DNA of 31,994 nt from positions 1 through 31,994 of IMG/VR virus record IMGVR_UViG_3300017952_000058. The stretch is one strand, 5' to 3'. Position numbers and translations under genes: made by a program. Source of the stretch: a virus. Below the pieces are notes generated by a model. It saw only the letters and a list, made by a program, of their open reading frames with translations. It was not told where the DNA came from and ran no database searches. Position 1 is the stretch's first letter; each line of letters starts with the position of its first letter. Positions 1 to 8,577 of the stretch are shown here, in pieces.

Positions 1-3000
1 GAAGCATTTGCAGTTATAATGGGTTATACCTACAGCAAGACAGCGTGTGCTAGAGATCTTAGAGAATACATAGATGCAGTTAAATGGGATCTACAATGGG
101 GTCAAGAATGGAAGCGCGAATACACAAACAATGTAACAATTTACAGACCTGCTTCTTATAAAGCAACCCTAGCAGCTAGATACTATGTTAATGCTGTAAT
201 AGGTAGCCAAGAAGAAGATTTCTTCTATATGAGAAATGGTACTGGATTGCGTTTGATGACATTTGACGGATTACGCGGAGACTTAACAGCAGAAAATGCT
301 AACGGAACAAGTCGTGTAACAGCAGGTGCATACAGCTCACTCGATCCAGGTTGGGGTCCAGACGATACTCGTGCATGGATTACAGCTCGTTCTCCGTACA
401 TGCAAAACTGTACATGTTTAGGCTACGGTGCAATTGGTCAGAAGATTGACGGAGCACTACACAACGGCGGTAACGACTCTATGGTATCCAACGACTTTAC
501 ACAGCTTATAAGCGATGGCATCGGTGCTTGGATCACTAATAATGGTAGAGCAGAACTTGTATCTGTATTCACATATTACTCTTATATTGGTTATCTTGCA
601 GAAAACGGCGGACGTATTAGAGGTACAAACGGTAACAACTCTTACGGTGTGTATGGTTCTGTAGCTGAAGGTGTTGATCCAGACGAAACACCAGTAACAG
701 CAGTAGTTGATAACGAAACACAATACAATGCTACAATCGGAAATGTATTTACAGATACAGATCAGATACTTGCATTGGAGTTTAGTCATGCTGGTAATGA
801 TTACACAGAAGCAGTAATTGATATTTTTGGAGCAGGCGACGGAGAACAGCTTGTCGCTGATGAATTTAGAGATAATGCAGTTAATCAGGTTAGAATTGTT
901 GAAACTGTAGCTGACAGTGCTGGCGGTAGCGGATATCTTGTTGCGGGTAACACTGCACAAACGGGTTCCAGCACTAGTATAACACTTGCTGCAACAGACG
1001 GTCAATTAAGTACAGCATATCCAGGTATGAAGATACTTATTACAGGTGGTGCAGGTGTAGGTAACTATGGACTGATTAACACATATAACTCAGGTTCAAA
1101 AGTTGCAACTGTTATTAAAGAGTCAGACGGCACAGCAGGTTGGGATCATGTAGTTCCGGGAACTACAATTACTTCTCCTAACTCTAGTTCTACTTACTTT
1201 ATTGAACCAGCAGTTTCATTTACAGATCCTACAAGAAGTGCAACAGATCATACAATTACTTCAGGCAATTGGGACGTTTTAGGTTATTTTGAAACTTCTG
1301 AACAATTTACAGCAGTTTCTGGACTAGCAAGTGCAGACGGATTAAATGCTACATTCAATATAACACGTAACGGTGAAAAGTATTATGTAAGTGTTAATGA
1401 CGGAGGTACAGGTTTTGTTCGCTTAGAAACAGTAACTATTGACGGCGCAGATATTGGCGGAGTTTCTACTACAAACGATCTTGTAATCACAGTAACAACA
1501 ATTAATAGTTCTACAGGTGCTATTGTTGATTTTGACTTTGAAGGAATAGCAGAAAAAGGCTCCTTTGTTGCAATACCAAGCACAGGTACAAGTGCGCAAG
1601 GATCGGTTGATGGGCAGACTTGGTCAAGTGTAACACTTGGATCAAGTGCAACCTGGACAGGATTTGCTTCAGGATTGGCCGATGACGGGTCATCTACTTA
1701 CAAAGAAAGTTTTGCTGTTGTTGCAGGTAATAATGCAAGTTCAGTGCGTACAAATTACAGCACAGACGGAAGTACTTGGACATCAGTTGATATAGCTGGA
1801 ATTGCAGTTACAAGTACTGCTAAAGTAGCATTTGGTAATGTTGGTGCAAATGACAACAGATTTGTTGTTATCGGTGACAACGATACTGACATTGCATATT
1901 CACAAAATGGCGGCCAAACTTATACAACTGTAGCAACAGCATTACCATCAACTGGTTACACAGGACTAGCATATGGTAAAGGATTGTTTGTAGCAGTTAA
2001 GAGTGGAAGCCAAGAAATGGCTTACACATCCGACGGAGGCGAAACTTGGACAACTGTAGCAGCAGGTATGCCTAGTACTGCTGCATGGAGTGATGTTGTA
2101 TGGGGTAATGGAAGGTTTATTGCAATAGCAGCAGGTACAACCAGCGGCGCATACAGTATTGACGGTAGCACATGGGTTGCTGTTACACTTCCTATCACAG
2201 CAAACAAAATTGCATACGGCCAAGGTATGTTTGCAATTAGTGGTGTATCTACTACATCAGTGGGCTATTCACAATACGGACTAGATTGGGATACATTGAC
2301 TATAACTGCTGTAACAACAAGCACAGATGCTATAGCATTTGGTAACCCTGCTAGAACAGGAAAGTTCATTGCATTAGGCGGATCTGCAACCGCAACAGAA
2401 GTTAGAGATTGTAGAATTGGTGCTAAGGCAATGGGTAGAGTTGGTGTTGCTAATCAACAAGTGTTTGAAATTAGAATGACTGAACCTGGTTCAGGTTACA
2501 CAAGTGCGCCAACTATTACTATTACAGATCCAAACAACATTGATGATGTAGAAACTGCTGTAAGACTAAATGATGGCACACTGGCTAACCCAACATTTAT
2601 TAATAGAGGAAGTAGTTTCCTTACAGCAAGTGCCGAAATTGATGATCAAAACTCAAACGGATATGCCGATTTCTTCCAAAACGGACAATTTGTTGCTGTA
2701 AGACGATTGAGTGCAAGACCAGTAAATGGTTCTAACATTGAGTTTGATAGTCTTCCAGGACAATACTTCAAACTGGTTAATACGGTATCATTTGTTGGAT
2801 CAAATGATGGATCATTTACAGGATTCTTACAAATAAGTCCAGATATGACTATAACTGATGCACCAGCTAACGGTGATCCAGTTGAGATGCGTATTCGTTA
2901 CTCACAGGTACGTTTGACAGGACATGACTTCCTTGATATTGGTACTGGTAACTTTACTGATACTAACTATCCTGGAGTACCAGTTAATGATCCGGTGCAA

Positions 3001-3465
3001 GCAAACGAAACACGCGACTCAGAAGGCGGACGAGTGTTCTTCACAGCAACTGACCAAGATGGTAACTTTAGAGTTGGCGACTTGTTTAGTATTGAACAGG
3101 CAACTGGTGTTGCAACATTGAACGCTGAAGCATTTAACATTGCAGGCTTGCAAGAACTTACACTAGGTGAAGTTACACTAGGTGGTAACTCTGCAAGTAT
3201 TAGTGAATTTAGTACAGACCCGTTCTTTACTGCAAACAGCGACAGTGTTGTACCAACACAACGAGCAGTGAAGGCATACATTGAAGCACAGATTGGTGGC
3301 GGCGGCGCATCGCTAAACGTTAACTCTGTAACAGCAGGTGACATTTTTATCAACACCAATCAAATAACTACAGTATCTGGAGAACAGATAAATATAAAAG
3401 CAAATGTTGTATTCACAGGAAACGTACTAGGCTTACCTGAAGCATTTAACTATTTCTTAAGATAA
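1..3465 (+). CDS. Large fibre-like virion structural protein, 5' end outside window
   Basis: This is the 3' portion of a very large beta-rich virion protein of the type found in T4-like cyanophages. The frame is open back to base 1 (E-A-F-A-V-I before the first Met at base 19) and there is no Shine-Dalgarno before that Met, so I read the gene as truncated by the window edge. Numbering from Met19, at least 1148 residues are present. Around residues 530-757 there are about six Asp-box (BNR) motifs of the S-x-D-G-x-T-W type: SVDGQTW, STDGSTW, SQNGGQTY, TSDGGETW, SIDGSTW and a degenerate SQYGLDW. They suggest a beta-propeller like those of sialidases or sortilins, often glycan-binding. The C-terminus (A-x-Q-R-A-V-K-A-Y-I-like helix, then Gly run) resembles fibre-chain ends. 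The likely role is tail fibre or baseplate-associated adhesin. The exact T4 equivalent is unknown. Confidence 0.85.
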   Translation, partial: EAFAVIMGYTYSKTACARDLREYIDAVKWDLQWGQEWKREYTNNVTIYRPASYKATLAARYYVNAVIGSQEEDFFYMRNGTGLRLMTFDGLRGDLTAENANGTSRVTAGAYSSLDPGWGPDDTRAWITARSPYMQNCTCLGYGAIGQKIDGALHNGGNDSMVSNDFTQLISDGIGAWITNNGRAELVSVFTYYSYIGYLAENGGRIRGTNGNNSYGVYGSVAEGVDPDETPVTAVVDNETQYNATIGNVFTDTDQILALEFSHAGNDYTEAVIDIFGAGDGEQLVADEFRDNAVNQVRIVETVADSAGGSGYLVAGNTAQTGSSTSITLAATDGQLSTAYPGMKILITGGAGVGNYGLINTYNSGSKVATVIKESDGTAGWDHVVPGTTITSPNSSSTYFIEPAVSFTDPTRSATDHTITSGNWDVLGYFETSEQFTAVSGLASADGLNATFNITRNGEKYYVSVNDGGTGFVRLETVTIDGADIGGVSTTNDLVITVTTINSSTGAIVDFDFEGIAEKGSFVAIPSTGTSAQGSVDGQTWSSVTLGSSATWTGFASGLADDGSSTYKESFAVVAGNNASSVRTNYSTDGSTWTSVDIAGIAVTSTAKVAFGNVGANDNRFVVIGDNDTDIAYSQNGGQTYTTVATALPSTGYTGLAYGKGLFVAVKSGSQEMAYTSDGGETWTTVAAGMPSTAAWSDVVWGNGRFIAIAAGTTSGAYSIDGSTWVAVTLPITANKIAYGQGMFAISGVSTTSVGYSQYGLDWDTLTITAVTTSTDAIAFGNPARTGKFIALGGSATATEVRDCRIGAKAMGRVGVANQQVFEIRMTEPGSGYTSAPTITITDPNNIDDVETAVRLNDGTLANPTFINRGSSFLTASAEIDDQNSNGYADFFQNGQFVAVRRLSARPVNGSNIEFDSLPGQYFKLVNTVSFVGSNDGSFTGFLQISPDMTITDAPANGDPVEMRIRYSQVRLTGHDFLDIGTGNFTDTNYPGVPVNDPVQANETRDSEGGRVFFTATDQDGNFRVGDLFSIEQATGVATLNAEAFNIAGLQELTLGEVTLGGNSASISEFSTDPFFTANSDSVVPTQRAVKAYIEAQIGGGGASLNVNSVTAGDIFINTNQITTVSGEQINIKANVVFTGNVLGLPEAFNYFLR

Positions 3466-3481
3466 GGACGGAGCAAAAATT

Positions 3482-3805
3482 ATGGCAAAAGGAATATTAG
3501 GAACCCCAACTGCACTAGGTGCAGCAGCAGACACAGTAATTTATACTGTCCCGACAGATAACTTCGCGGTGATAAGTATAAATGTAACAAACAGGAGTGC
3601 ATCACAAAGAAATGTTAGAGTAGCTCTAGCAGCAACAGATTCTCCGACAACGGCAGAATGGATTGAGTATGATGCAGAACTAATCGCAAACGGTGTATTA
3701 GAAAGAAGTGGTATCGTTTTAGATGCCGGCAAGCGTGTGGTTGTTTATGCAAACAGTACAGACGTTAGTGCCATGGTATATGGAATAGAAACATCAACAG
3801 CTTAA
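3482..3805 (+). CDS. Small virion structural protein (107 aa)
   Basis: This is a short Ala/Thr/Val-rich protein with alternating hydrophobic stretches that read as a beta-sandwich (VIYTVP, FAVISINVTNR, NVRVALAA, KRVVVYAN). It starts MAKGILGTPTALGAA, with GGAG about 10 bases upstream of the ATG, and lies 16 bases after the large fibre gene. Similar small proteins sit between fibre genes in T4-like cyanophages from what I remember. No enzymatic motif, signal peptide or membrane segment is visible. A fibre-associated or capsid-decorating role is possible, but the function is inferred only from context. Confidence 0.7.
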   Translation: MAKGILGTPTALGAAADTVIYTVPTDNFAVISINVTNRSASQRNVRVALAATDSPTTAEWIEYDAELIANGVLERSGIVLDAGKRVVVYANSTDVSAMVYGIETSTA

Positions 3806-3815
3806 GGAAATAGAA

Positions 3816-4874
3816 ATGCGTAGAATTACAACAGGTGTCCAAGGCGGTCCGGTATTAGGACAATTTACAGCACTAGATAATAATCTGAAAACAATTCCTA
3901 ATAACACAGATATTATTATAGATCCTAACGGCACAGGCGAAATTAAATTTGGATCCCATGCTCAAGTGCAAGCAGCAGGAACACTAAAATTTAATGATAG
4001 CGACAACAGTAACTATGTAGGTTTAACATCACCGGCAACGGTTAGCTCCAATGTTACATTTACACTTCCAGCGGCTGACGGAACTGCAGGTCAGTTCATT
4101 CAAACAGATGCATCAGGAAATTTAACATTTACTGATTCAGGAATTAACATAGGTAACGACACCACAAGTTCTAGCACATTTTATCCTAATCTTACAACTG
4201 CTACAAGCGGTAAAATTACATCAGCAACAGTAAGCTCAAGTAAATTAAGTTTTCAACCAAGCACAGGTACTTTGTCAGCAACTGTAATAAATGGCGGATC
4301 AGTAGATAGCACAAATAATATAACTGCTGGTAATGTAAGTAAAAGTTCTGATACTGCTATAAGATCACTAGCAGGTGATAGTAACAAATGTGGTTTCGAA
4401 GCATATGGTTCAAACCAAGGCACAGGTTATACATATGTAGGACAAAGTGATTTTGCCAGTGGTTACGGCGGTGGTATGTTCTATAATGGTGATGGAAGTC
4501 CTGCTTTTGCTAGTGGCGAAGCGGCTGATTATAACTGTTTCTATAGAAACTCTGCAGGTACTAAAACTGTAACAGCACGTTATTACTACAATGATAATAA
4601 CTGGTACTTCCATGGACATGTATTACCAAATGGTACATCTAACGATCTTGGAGCATCTGGTTCAAGATGGCGCAACATTTACACAAATGACTTGCAGTTA
4701 AGTAACGGTATTGGTGACTACACTATTGTTGAGGGTGAAGAAGATTTGTTCATCTATAACAATAAAAATGGAAAAACATACAAGTTTATGCTACAGGAAG
4801 TTGATCCATCAATTGTTCCAGCGAAAGCAGATACCGGTGATAGTGGCGAAGCTGACGATATTACTCTAGATTAA
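3816..4874 (+). CDS. Tail-fibre-like structural protein
   Basis: This is a 352-residue low-complexity Ser/Thr/Asn/Gly-rich protein with typical marine myophage fibre modules. A Thr-Leu-Pro-x-A-D-G-T turn with Q-x-I-Q-T-D-x-S-G-N-L-T-F follows at about residues 80-108. Near the C-terminus is the segment L-G-x-S-G-S-R-W-R-N-I-Y-T-N-D-L (about 272-290), a motif often seen before fibre-tip domains. The tail is acidic (ends D-D-I-T-L-D). The ATG is preceded by AAGGAA and lies 10 bases after the previous stop. It forms one operon with the two upstream structural genes. I infer an adhesin or fibre role from composition and neighbours. Confidence 0.75.
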   Translation: MRRITTGVQGGPVLGQFTALDNNLKTIPNNTDIIIDPNGTGEIKFGSHAQVQAAGTLKFNDSDNSNYVGLTSPATVSSNVTFTLPAADGTAGQFIQTDASGNLTFTDSGINIGNDTTSSSTFYPNLTTATSGKITSATVSSSKLSFQPSTGTLSATVINGGSVDSTNNITAGNVSKSSDTAIRSLAGDSNKCGFEAYGSNQGTGYTYVGQSDFASGYGGGMFYNGDGSPAFASGEAADYNCFYRNSAGTKTVTARYYYNDNNWYFHGHVLPNGTSNDLGASGSRWRNIYTNDLQLSNGIGDYTIVEGEEDLFIYNNKNGKTYKFMLQEVDPSIVPAKADTGDSGEADDITLD

Positions 4875-4907
4875 AATCGTTTTGGTAACTAGAGCATAAT
4901 TAATAGT

Positions 4908-5552
4908 ATGCAGAAAGTTATTAGACCATTTAGCCCCCCAATTTATCTCGGAAAAATCTCAGACAAAGAATTGTCTTTTATTAGATCTATTGTTGATAGA
5001 GCTGGCGAAGAAAAGTTACCACCGACCGCAGGACTAGTAGGAAATATAAGAAATCAGTTTGCTATAGATTTTACAGACCTAGGAGAAAAGGGAAAATTTA
5101 AATCTATTTTTATTCCTCATCTAAGTTATTTTGCCAGTAACTGCAATGTTTTAGACAACAGAGAATTAGTAACAACAGAGTTTGATTTTGTTGATGCTAT
5201 ATGGGTAAATTTTCAACGACAAGGCGAATTTCAACCACTGCATTATCATAGCGGATTTCCAGGGCAGCATGTAGTAATTGTTTGGATACAAGTGCCAAAT
5301 GAACTTGTAGAAGAAAATAAAATTTTGCAAGAGCATAGTATAAAACCTTGCGCCGGAAATATAAGTTTTATAAATGCAGGGCAAGAAACACTTTACAGTG
5401 GTCCTGAATTTGATTTCCTTCCAGAAGAAGGAGATATTGTTGTAATACCTGCAGAACAAAGACATTTAGTTTATCCATTTACAAGTGATGCAACTAGAAT
5501 AAGTTTATCTTTTAATATAAGTTCAATGACAAATAGGAGTCCTGATAGATGA
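4908..5552 (+). CDS. 2OG-Fe(II) oxygenase, H-x-H type
   Basis: This is a 214-aa protein with a double-stranded beta-helix layout of the 2-oxoglutarate/Fe(II) dioxygenase superfamily. The metal-binding motif region is F-Q-P-L-H112-Y-H114-S-G, the H-x-H-x-G variant seen in the phage/marine 2OG-FeII_Oxy_5-like group instead of classical H-x-D. The distal His is H186 (E-Q-R-H-L-V-Y-P-F), and R197 (T-R-I-S-L-S-F-N) is the likely 2OG carboxylate contact. The expected chemistry is hydroxylation or another oxidation coupled to decarboxylation of 2OG to succinate. The substrate is unknown. Its stop overlaps the halogenase start by 4 bases (ATGA), which implies translational coupling and a linked job. 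Confidence 0.85.
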   Translation: MQKVIRPFSPPIYLGKISDKELSFIRSIVDRAGEEKLPPTAGLVGNIRNQFAIDFTDLGEKGKFKSIFIPHLSYFASNCNVLDNRELVTTEFDFVDAIWVNFQRQGEFQPLHYHSGFPGQHVVIVWIQVPNELVEENKILQEHSIKPCAGNISFINAGQETLYSGPEFDFLPEEGDIVVIPAEQRHLVYPFTSDATRISLSFNISSMTNRSPDR

Positions 5553-7066
5553 AAATAGTAATTGTTGGTGGAGGAACAGCTGGTTGGTTATCCGCATTGT
5601 TTGTGAGTAAAATACACGACGACCATTCTGTTACACTGATAGAATCATCTAAAATAGGCATTATAGGTGCAGGAGAAGGTAGTACAGGACATTTGCGTGA
5701 CATTGTTACTAACGGTCTTTATGACTTTGGATGTAATGAACAAGACTTTTTTAAAGAAACTGGAGCCACTGTAAAATTAGGAATAAAACATAAAAACTGG
5801 ACACCAAAAAAAGATTGGAGTTATTATGGTCCTATTGACGGTACTATGACCCCCAATGAAGTTCCGGACTATCATTTTTTACATGCTGTAGCTAACGACA
5901 TTCCTGCACACTTAATTACTCAATTAGGTACTCTTATTGACGACAAAAAATCAACATTCTTAACTGAAAGCTACGGAACAGGCAACCATGCATATCATTT
6001 TGATGCCCACAAAGTAGGGCAATACTTTAAAAAAGTTTGTGGAGACAAGGTTAAAAATATAGATGCAGAAGTATTAGATGTTGTATTAGATCCATTTAAT
6101 GGATATATTACTAAATTAAAATTATCTGATGGACAAGAAATAGAAGGCGATTTCTTTATAGATGCCAGCGGATTTAAAAAAGTTTTAATGGAAAAACTTG
6201 ACAACAAATGGATAAGTTACAATGACAATCTTCCAGTGAATAGTGCTATGCCTTTCTTGCTTCCTTATACAGAAGATGACTATAAAGATTTAGAGCCAGT
6301 AACAACTGCATGGGCATGTGATGCAGGATGGATGTGGCAAATACCTACAGTAGATAGATACGGATGTGGCTATGTGTTTGACGACAGATTTATTACACCG
6401 GAACAAGCGCAAGACGAAATAGAAAACAAATTAGGCAAGAAAATTGAACCTATAAAAATATTAAAATTTGAAAGCGGTAGATTACAAGAACCTTGGAAGA
6501 AAAACTGTTTGGCTGTAGGACTAAGTGCAGCTTTTTCAGAACCACTAGAAGCGACAAGTATCCATGCAACAATTATACAGCTAACGTTTTTTGTGTTTGA
6601 ATATTTGCGATCAACACAGAATCAAACAGTGTCCGACGGAAGTGCGTACATGTACAATAGAAGAGTCAATGGCATGTATGACAACTTTAAAGAGTTTTTA
6701 GAAATACACTACATGGGCGGAAGGACTGATACTGATTTTTGGCGATGGATAAATACAGGTGAAACACAAAGTGATCTTGTGAAATCAGTTATAGAACAGT
6801 GTAAGCACAAAGTTCCAGTAGGTCATGATTTTGCTCAAAACTATGGATATGCAGGTTGGGTACTTTGGGCATTTATTTTAAAAGGTACCGGACACATTAG
6901 TAAAGAACTTGCTGGCTTTGAATTAGACTTCTACGGAAAAAGAAAACACGGCGAAGAGATATTTACACAAAACAATCAGTTATGGACACCCTTGCAACAA
7001 CGCTGTTTGTCTATGGAGGAGTTTGTTAGATCTAGACAAAAGATAAATACTAACGGAGATACATAA
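5549..7066 (+). CDS. Flavin-dependent tryptophan-halogenase family protein
   Basis: This is a 505-aa FAD-dependent halogenase homologue at the family's usual length. Residues 7-13 (GGGTAGW) form the FAD-binding glycine-rich loop; GAGEGST at 40-46 and DASGF at 205-209 are further family signatures. WMWQIP at 261-266 fits the diagnostic W-x-W-x-I-P motif. K80 (V-K-L-G-I-K-H) sits where the catalytic Lys79 of PrnA lies, and EPLEATS at 331-337 corresponds to the conserved E-P-L-E-S/A-T segment. Known family members use FADH2, O2 and halide to make hypohalous acid that chlorinates or brominates an indole. Free tryptophan as substrate is not shown here, and no flavin reductase is visible, so the host would have to supply FADH2. 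It is coupled to the upstream 2OG oxygenase by ATGA overlap. A late-type box lies in its last codons. Confidence 0.9.
   Translation: MKIVIVGGGTAGWLSALFVSKIHDDHSVTLIESSKIGIIGAGEGSTGHLRDIVTNGLYDFGCNEQDFFKETGATVKLGIKHKNWTPKKDWSYYGPIDGTMTPNEVPDYHFLHAVANDIPAHLITQLGTLIDDKKSTFLTESYGTGNHAYHFDAHKVGQYFKKVCGDKVKNIDAEVLDVVLDPFNGYITKLKLSDGQEIEGDFFIDASGFKKVLMEKLDNKWISYNDNLPVNSAMPFLLPYTEDDYKDLEPVTTAWACDAGWMWQIPTVDRYGCGYVFDDRFITPEQAQDEIENKLGKKIEPIKILKFESGRLQEPWKKNCLAVGLSAAFSEPLEATSIHATIIQLTFFVFEYLRSTQNQTVSDGSAYMYNRRVNGMYDNFKEFLEIHYMGGRTDTDFWRWINTGETQSDLVKSVIEQCKHKVPVGHDFAQNYGYAGWVLWAFILKGTGHISKELAGFELDFYGKRKHGEEIFTQNNQLWTPLQQRCLSMEEFVRSRQKINTNGDT
7042..7049 (+). promoter_or_regulatory. T4-type late promoter box GATAAATA
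   Basis: GATAAATAC lies at the 3' end of the halogenase gene, 19 bases before the ATG of the first tail paralogue. It matches the T4 late element TATAAATA and the NATAAATA form described for marine T4-like phages. The same spacing class (16-22 bases to ATG) is seen at gp13, gp19 and the 18960 gene. Confidence 0.55.
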
Positions 7067-7068
7067 AA

Positions 7069-7572
7069 ATGGCGATTAATTTTTCAAACGGTAAAGAGAT
7101 TAGCGAACTAGCTGTTAATAAGCTATATGCTGAAGGTAGTATTTGTCAATGTGTGCAAGTAACAAACTCAGGAAATCACAGTGTTGGAAACAATACTTTG
7201 AAAGATATCTTTAATGCCAGTATAACAACAAGTAGAGCTAGTAACAAAGTTTTAACCTATTTTTATGTAACAGAACGTATGGACTTTGGCGGCAACAGAT
7301 GGTCAATTATGTTTAACTATCTAAGATACGACGGACCTTCAGGAGCTAACCAAAATAACAGTTACTTAGTTGATAGTGGCTGGAATGGAACATACAGATT
7401 TTATCTAGGTGCATACGAAAAATACTATTTACATTCACCAGGCGTAGCCGGAACACATACATATACAGTTCGTTGTCAAAGTTACAATGCAGGTACAGGT
7501 TATGTGAATTATGCCGGCAATCAAGGCGGCGACGGAACTGGTGTAATTAGACTTATGGAGGTCGGTGCTTAA
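7069..7572 (+). CDS. Tail-type structural protein, tandem paralogue 1
   Basis: This is a 167-aa protein and the first of three tandem paralogues. It shares the N-terminal pattern M-A-I-x-F-x-x-G-x-x-I and the C-terminal pattern G-x-D-G-x-x-x-x-R-L-M-E-V with the next two genes. The middle is rich in Tyr, Asn, Gly and Trp with alternating hydrophobics, consistent with a beta-sandwich. Its RBS (GGAG) sits 10 bases before the ATG, and a late-type box lies just upstream. Adjacency to a tail-assembly-chaperone-like gene suggests a fibre-tip or tail appendage subunit. No enzymatic motif is seen. Function is inferred from context only. Confidence 0.7.
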   Translation: MAINFSNGKEISELAVNKLYAEGSICQCVQVTNSGNHSVGNNTLKDIFNASITTSRASNKVLTYFYVTERMDFGGNRWSIMFNYLRYDGPSGANQNNSYLVDSGWNGTYRFYLGAYEKYYLHSPGVAGTHTYTVRCQSYNAGTGYVNYAGNQGGDGTGVIRLMEVGA

Positions 7573-8060
7573 TGGCAATTAATTTTTCAACCGGTCAGCA
7601 AATTACAGGTAACGGTACAAGGATTGCACCTGACGGACATATTATCCAAGTTGTAGAACATGTGCATACCAGTAGATTACAAACTAGTAGCACTAGTGCG
7701 CAAAACTTTTTTTCAGGAGCAATAACACTACAAGATTCAAGCCACGGTGTTGCGTGGTATTATAACTGTGCTCAACGCTGTGATAGAGGAGACGGTCCTT
7801 GGAGTTTAGGATACCATGACATGTACAGAGGTGGATACGGTTCCGGAACACGGATGTTCTACAGTGGATACAATGGATTTACTAGTGATAATATTATAAA
7901 CTTTAGTAAATTTGGTGTTGATTATCCTGGTGTTACTAATCCTGGATATTATGTAAGAGTTTGGGCATATCCCGGAGCAAATGTACAGTTTAACAGCCCT
8001 AACAATCAAGGCAATGACGGTAGAGCTGTGTTAAGATTGATGGAGATTAAGCCTTTGTAG
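7572..8060 (+). CDS. Tail-type structural protein, tandem paralogue 2
   Basis: This is a 162-aa paralogue of the preceding protein. It shares M-A-I-N-F-S at the N-terminus, N-Q-G-N-D-G-R-A-V-L-R-L-M-E-I at the C-terminus, and an aromatic-rich middle (M-Y-R-G-G-Y-G-S-G-T-R-M-F-Y-S-G-Y). The start overlaps the previous stop as TAATG, and its SD (GGAGG) lies within the previous gene's last codons, so translation is probably coupled. It is likely a surface or fibre-associated beta protein. The density of exposed Tyr/Trp-type residues next to a halogenase and oxygenases is suggestive but proves nothing. Confidence 0.7.
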   Translation: MAINFSTGQQITGNGTRIAPDGHIIQVVEHVHTSRLQTSSTSAQNFFSGAITLQDSSHGVAWYYNCAQRCDRGDGPWSLGYHDMYRGGYGSGTRMFYSGYNGFTSDNIINFSKFGVDYPGVTNPGYYVRVWAYPGANVQFNSPNNQGNDGRAVLRLMEIKPL

Positions 8061-8072
8061 GTGGAGTAAAGA

Positions 8073-8567
8073 ATGGCAATAATTTTTACAAATGGATCAC
8101 AAATAGATAGCGCCTACTCAAGTGGTAGTTCAAGTCCAAGAATTAATATGGGCAATGGAAACATTGTTCAAACAACATATACTACTTGGACTGGCAGTAA
8201 CTCAAGCGGCGGCAGCGGATTTGTTGATCTTTTTAACCATAGTATCACTGTACGTCCTGGTAATTTAATTCTTGTTGAATTTTTTATGAAGACAAGAGAA
8301 GATGTCGGACAAGGCAGATGGAATTTAAGCCGTCATAGAGTTACAAACACTACTACAGGAACACAAATTTTCCAAAGTGGATTCCACGGAGGACAATGTA
8401 ACACAATTTATCAGTTCTCTGAACATAAACTACATGACCCAGGGTCGGGTGGAACACATACATTCCAAGCAGCATGTAGTGGTTGGACAGGAACAATGTA
8501 CTTTAACAGATCGGGCGGCAACGGCGACGGACAGGCCTGGCTCAGATTAAGCGAAATAGCAAATTAA
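8073..8567 (+). CDS. Tail-type structural protein, tandem paralogue 3
   Basis: This is a 164-aa third member of the tandem family, starting M-A-I-I-F-T-N-G-S-Q-I and ending G-N-G-D-G-Q-A-W-L-R-L-S-E-I. It is the most diverged of the three, with a Ser/Gly-rich stretch near residues 12-22 and 44-52. The RBS GGAG precedes the ATG by about 8 bases. It is followed 10 bases later by the chaperone-like gene. The triplication may give variants of a receptor-binding subunit or a heterotrimer; the sequence does not decide between these. Confidence 0.7.
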   Translation: MAIIFTNGSQIDSAYSSGSSSPRINMGNGNIVQTTYTTWTGSNSSGGSGFVDLFNHSITVRPGNLILVEFFMKTREDVGQGRWNLSRHRVTNTTTGTQIFQSGFHGGQCNTIYQFSEHKLHDPGSGGTHTFQAACSGWTGTMYFNRSGGNGDGQAWLRLSEIAN

Positions 8568-8577
8568 GGAGACACAA

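Noticed and set aside
457-1005. Long minus-strand open frame (182 aa) opposite the large fibre gene
   Set aside because: Cys/Ile-rich composition with no domain, fully opposite an obvious structural gene, no SD; a shadow of the biased codon use of the fibre gene.
2967-3359. 130-aa minus-strand open frame in the fibre gene
   Set aside because: No recognisable motif, opposite a conserved fibre C-terminus; treated as a shadow.
3387-3394. GATAAATA near the 3' end of the large fibre gene
   Set aside because: It is 87 bases before the next ATG, outside the 16-22 base spacing of the better sites, and is in coding sequence. Possible but not listed as a promoter.
6748-6755. GATAAATA inside the halogenase gene
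   Set aside because: It is over 300 bases from the next start and encodes part of W-I-N-T-G; probably chance. It shows that the box alone is not sufficient evidence.
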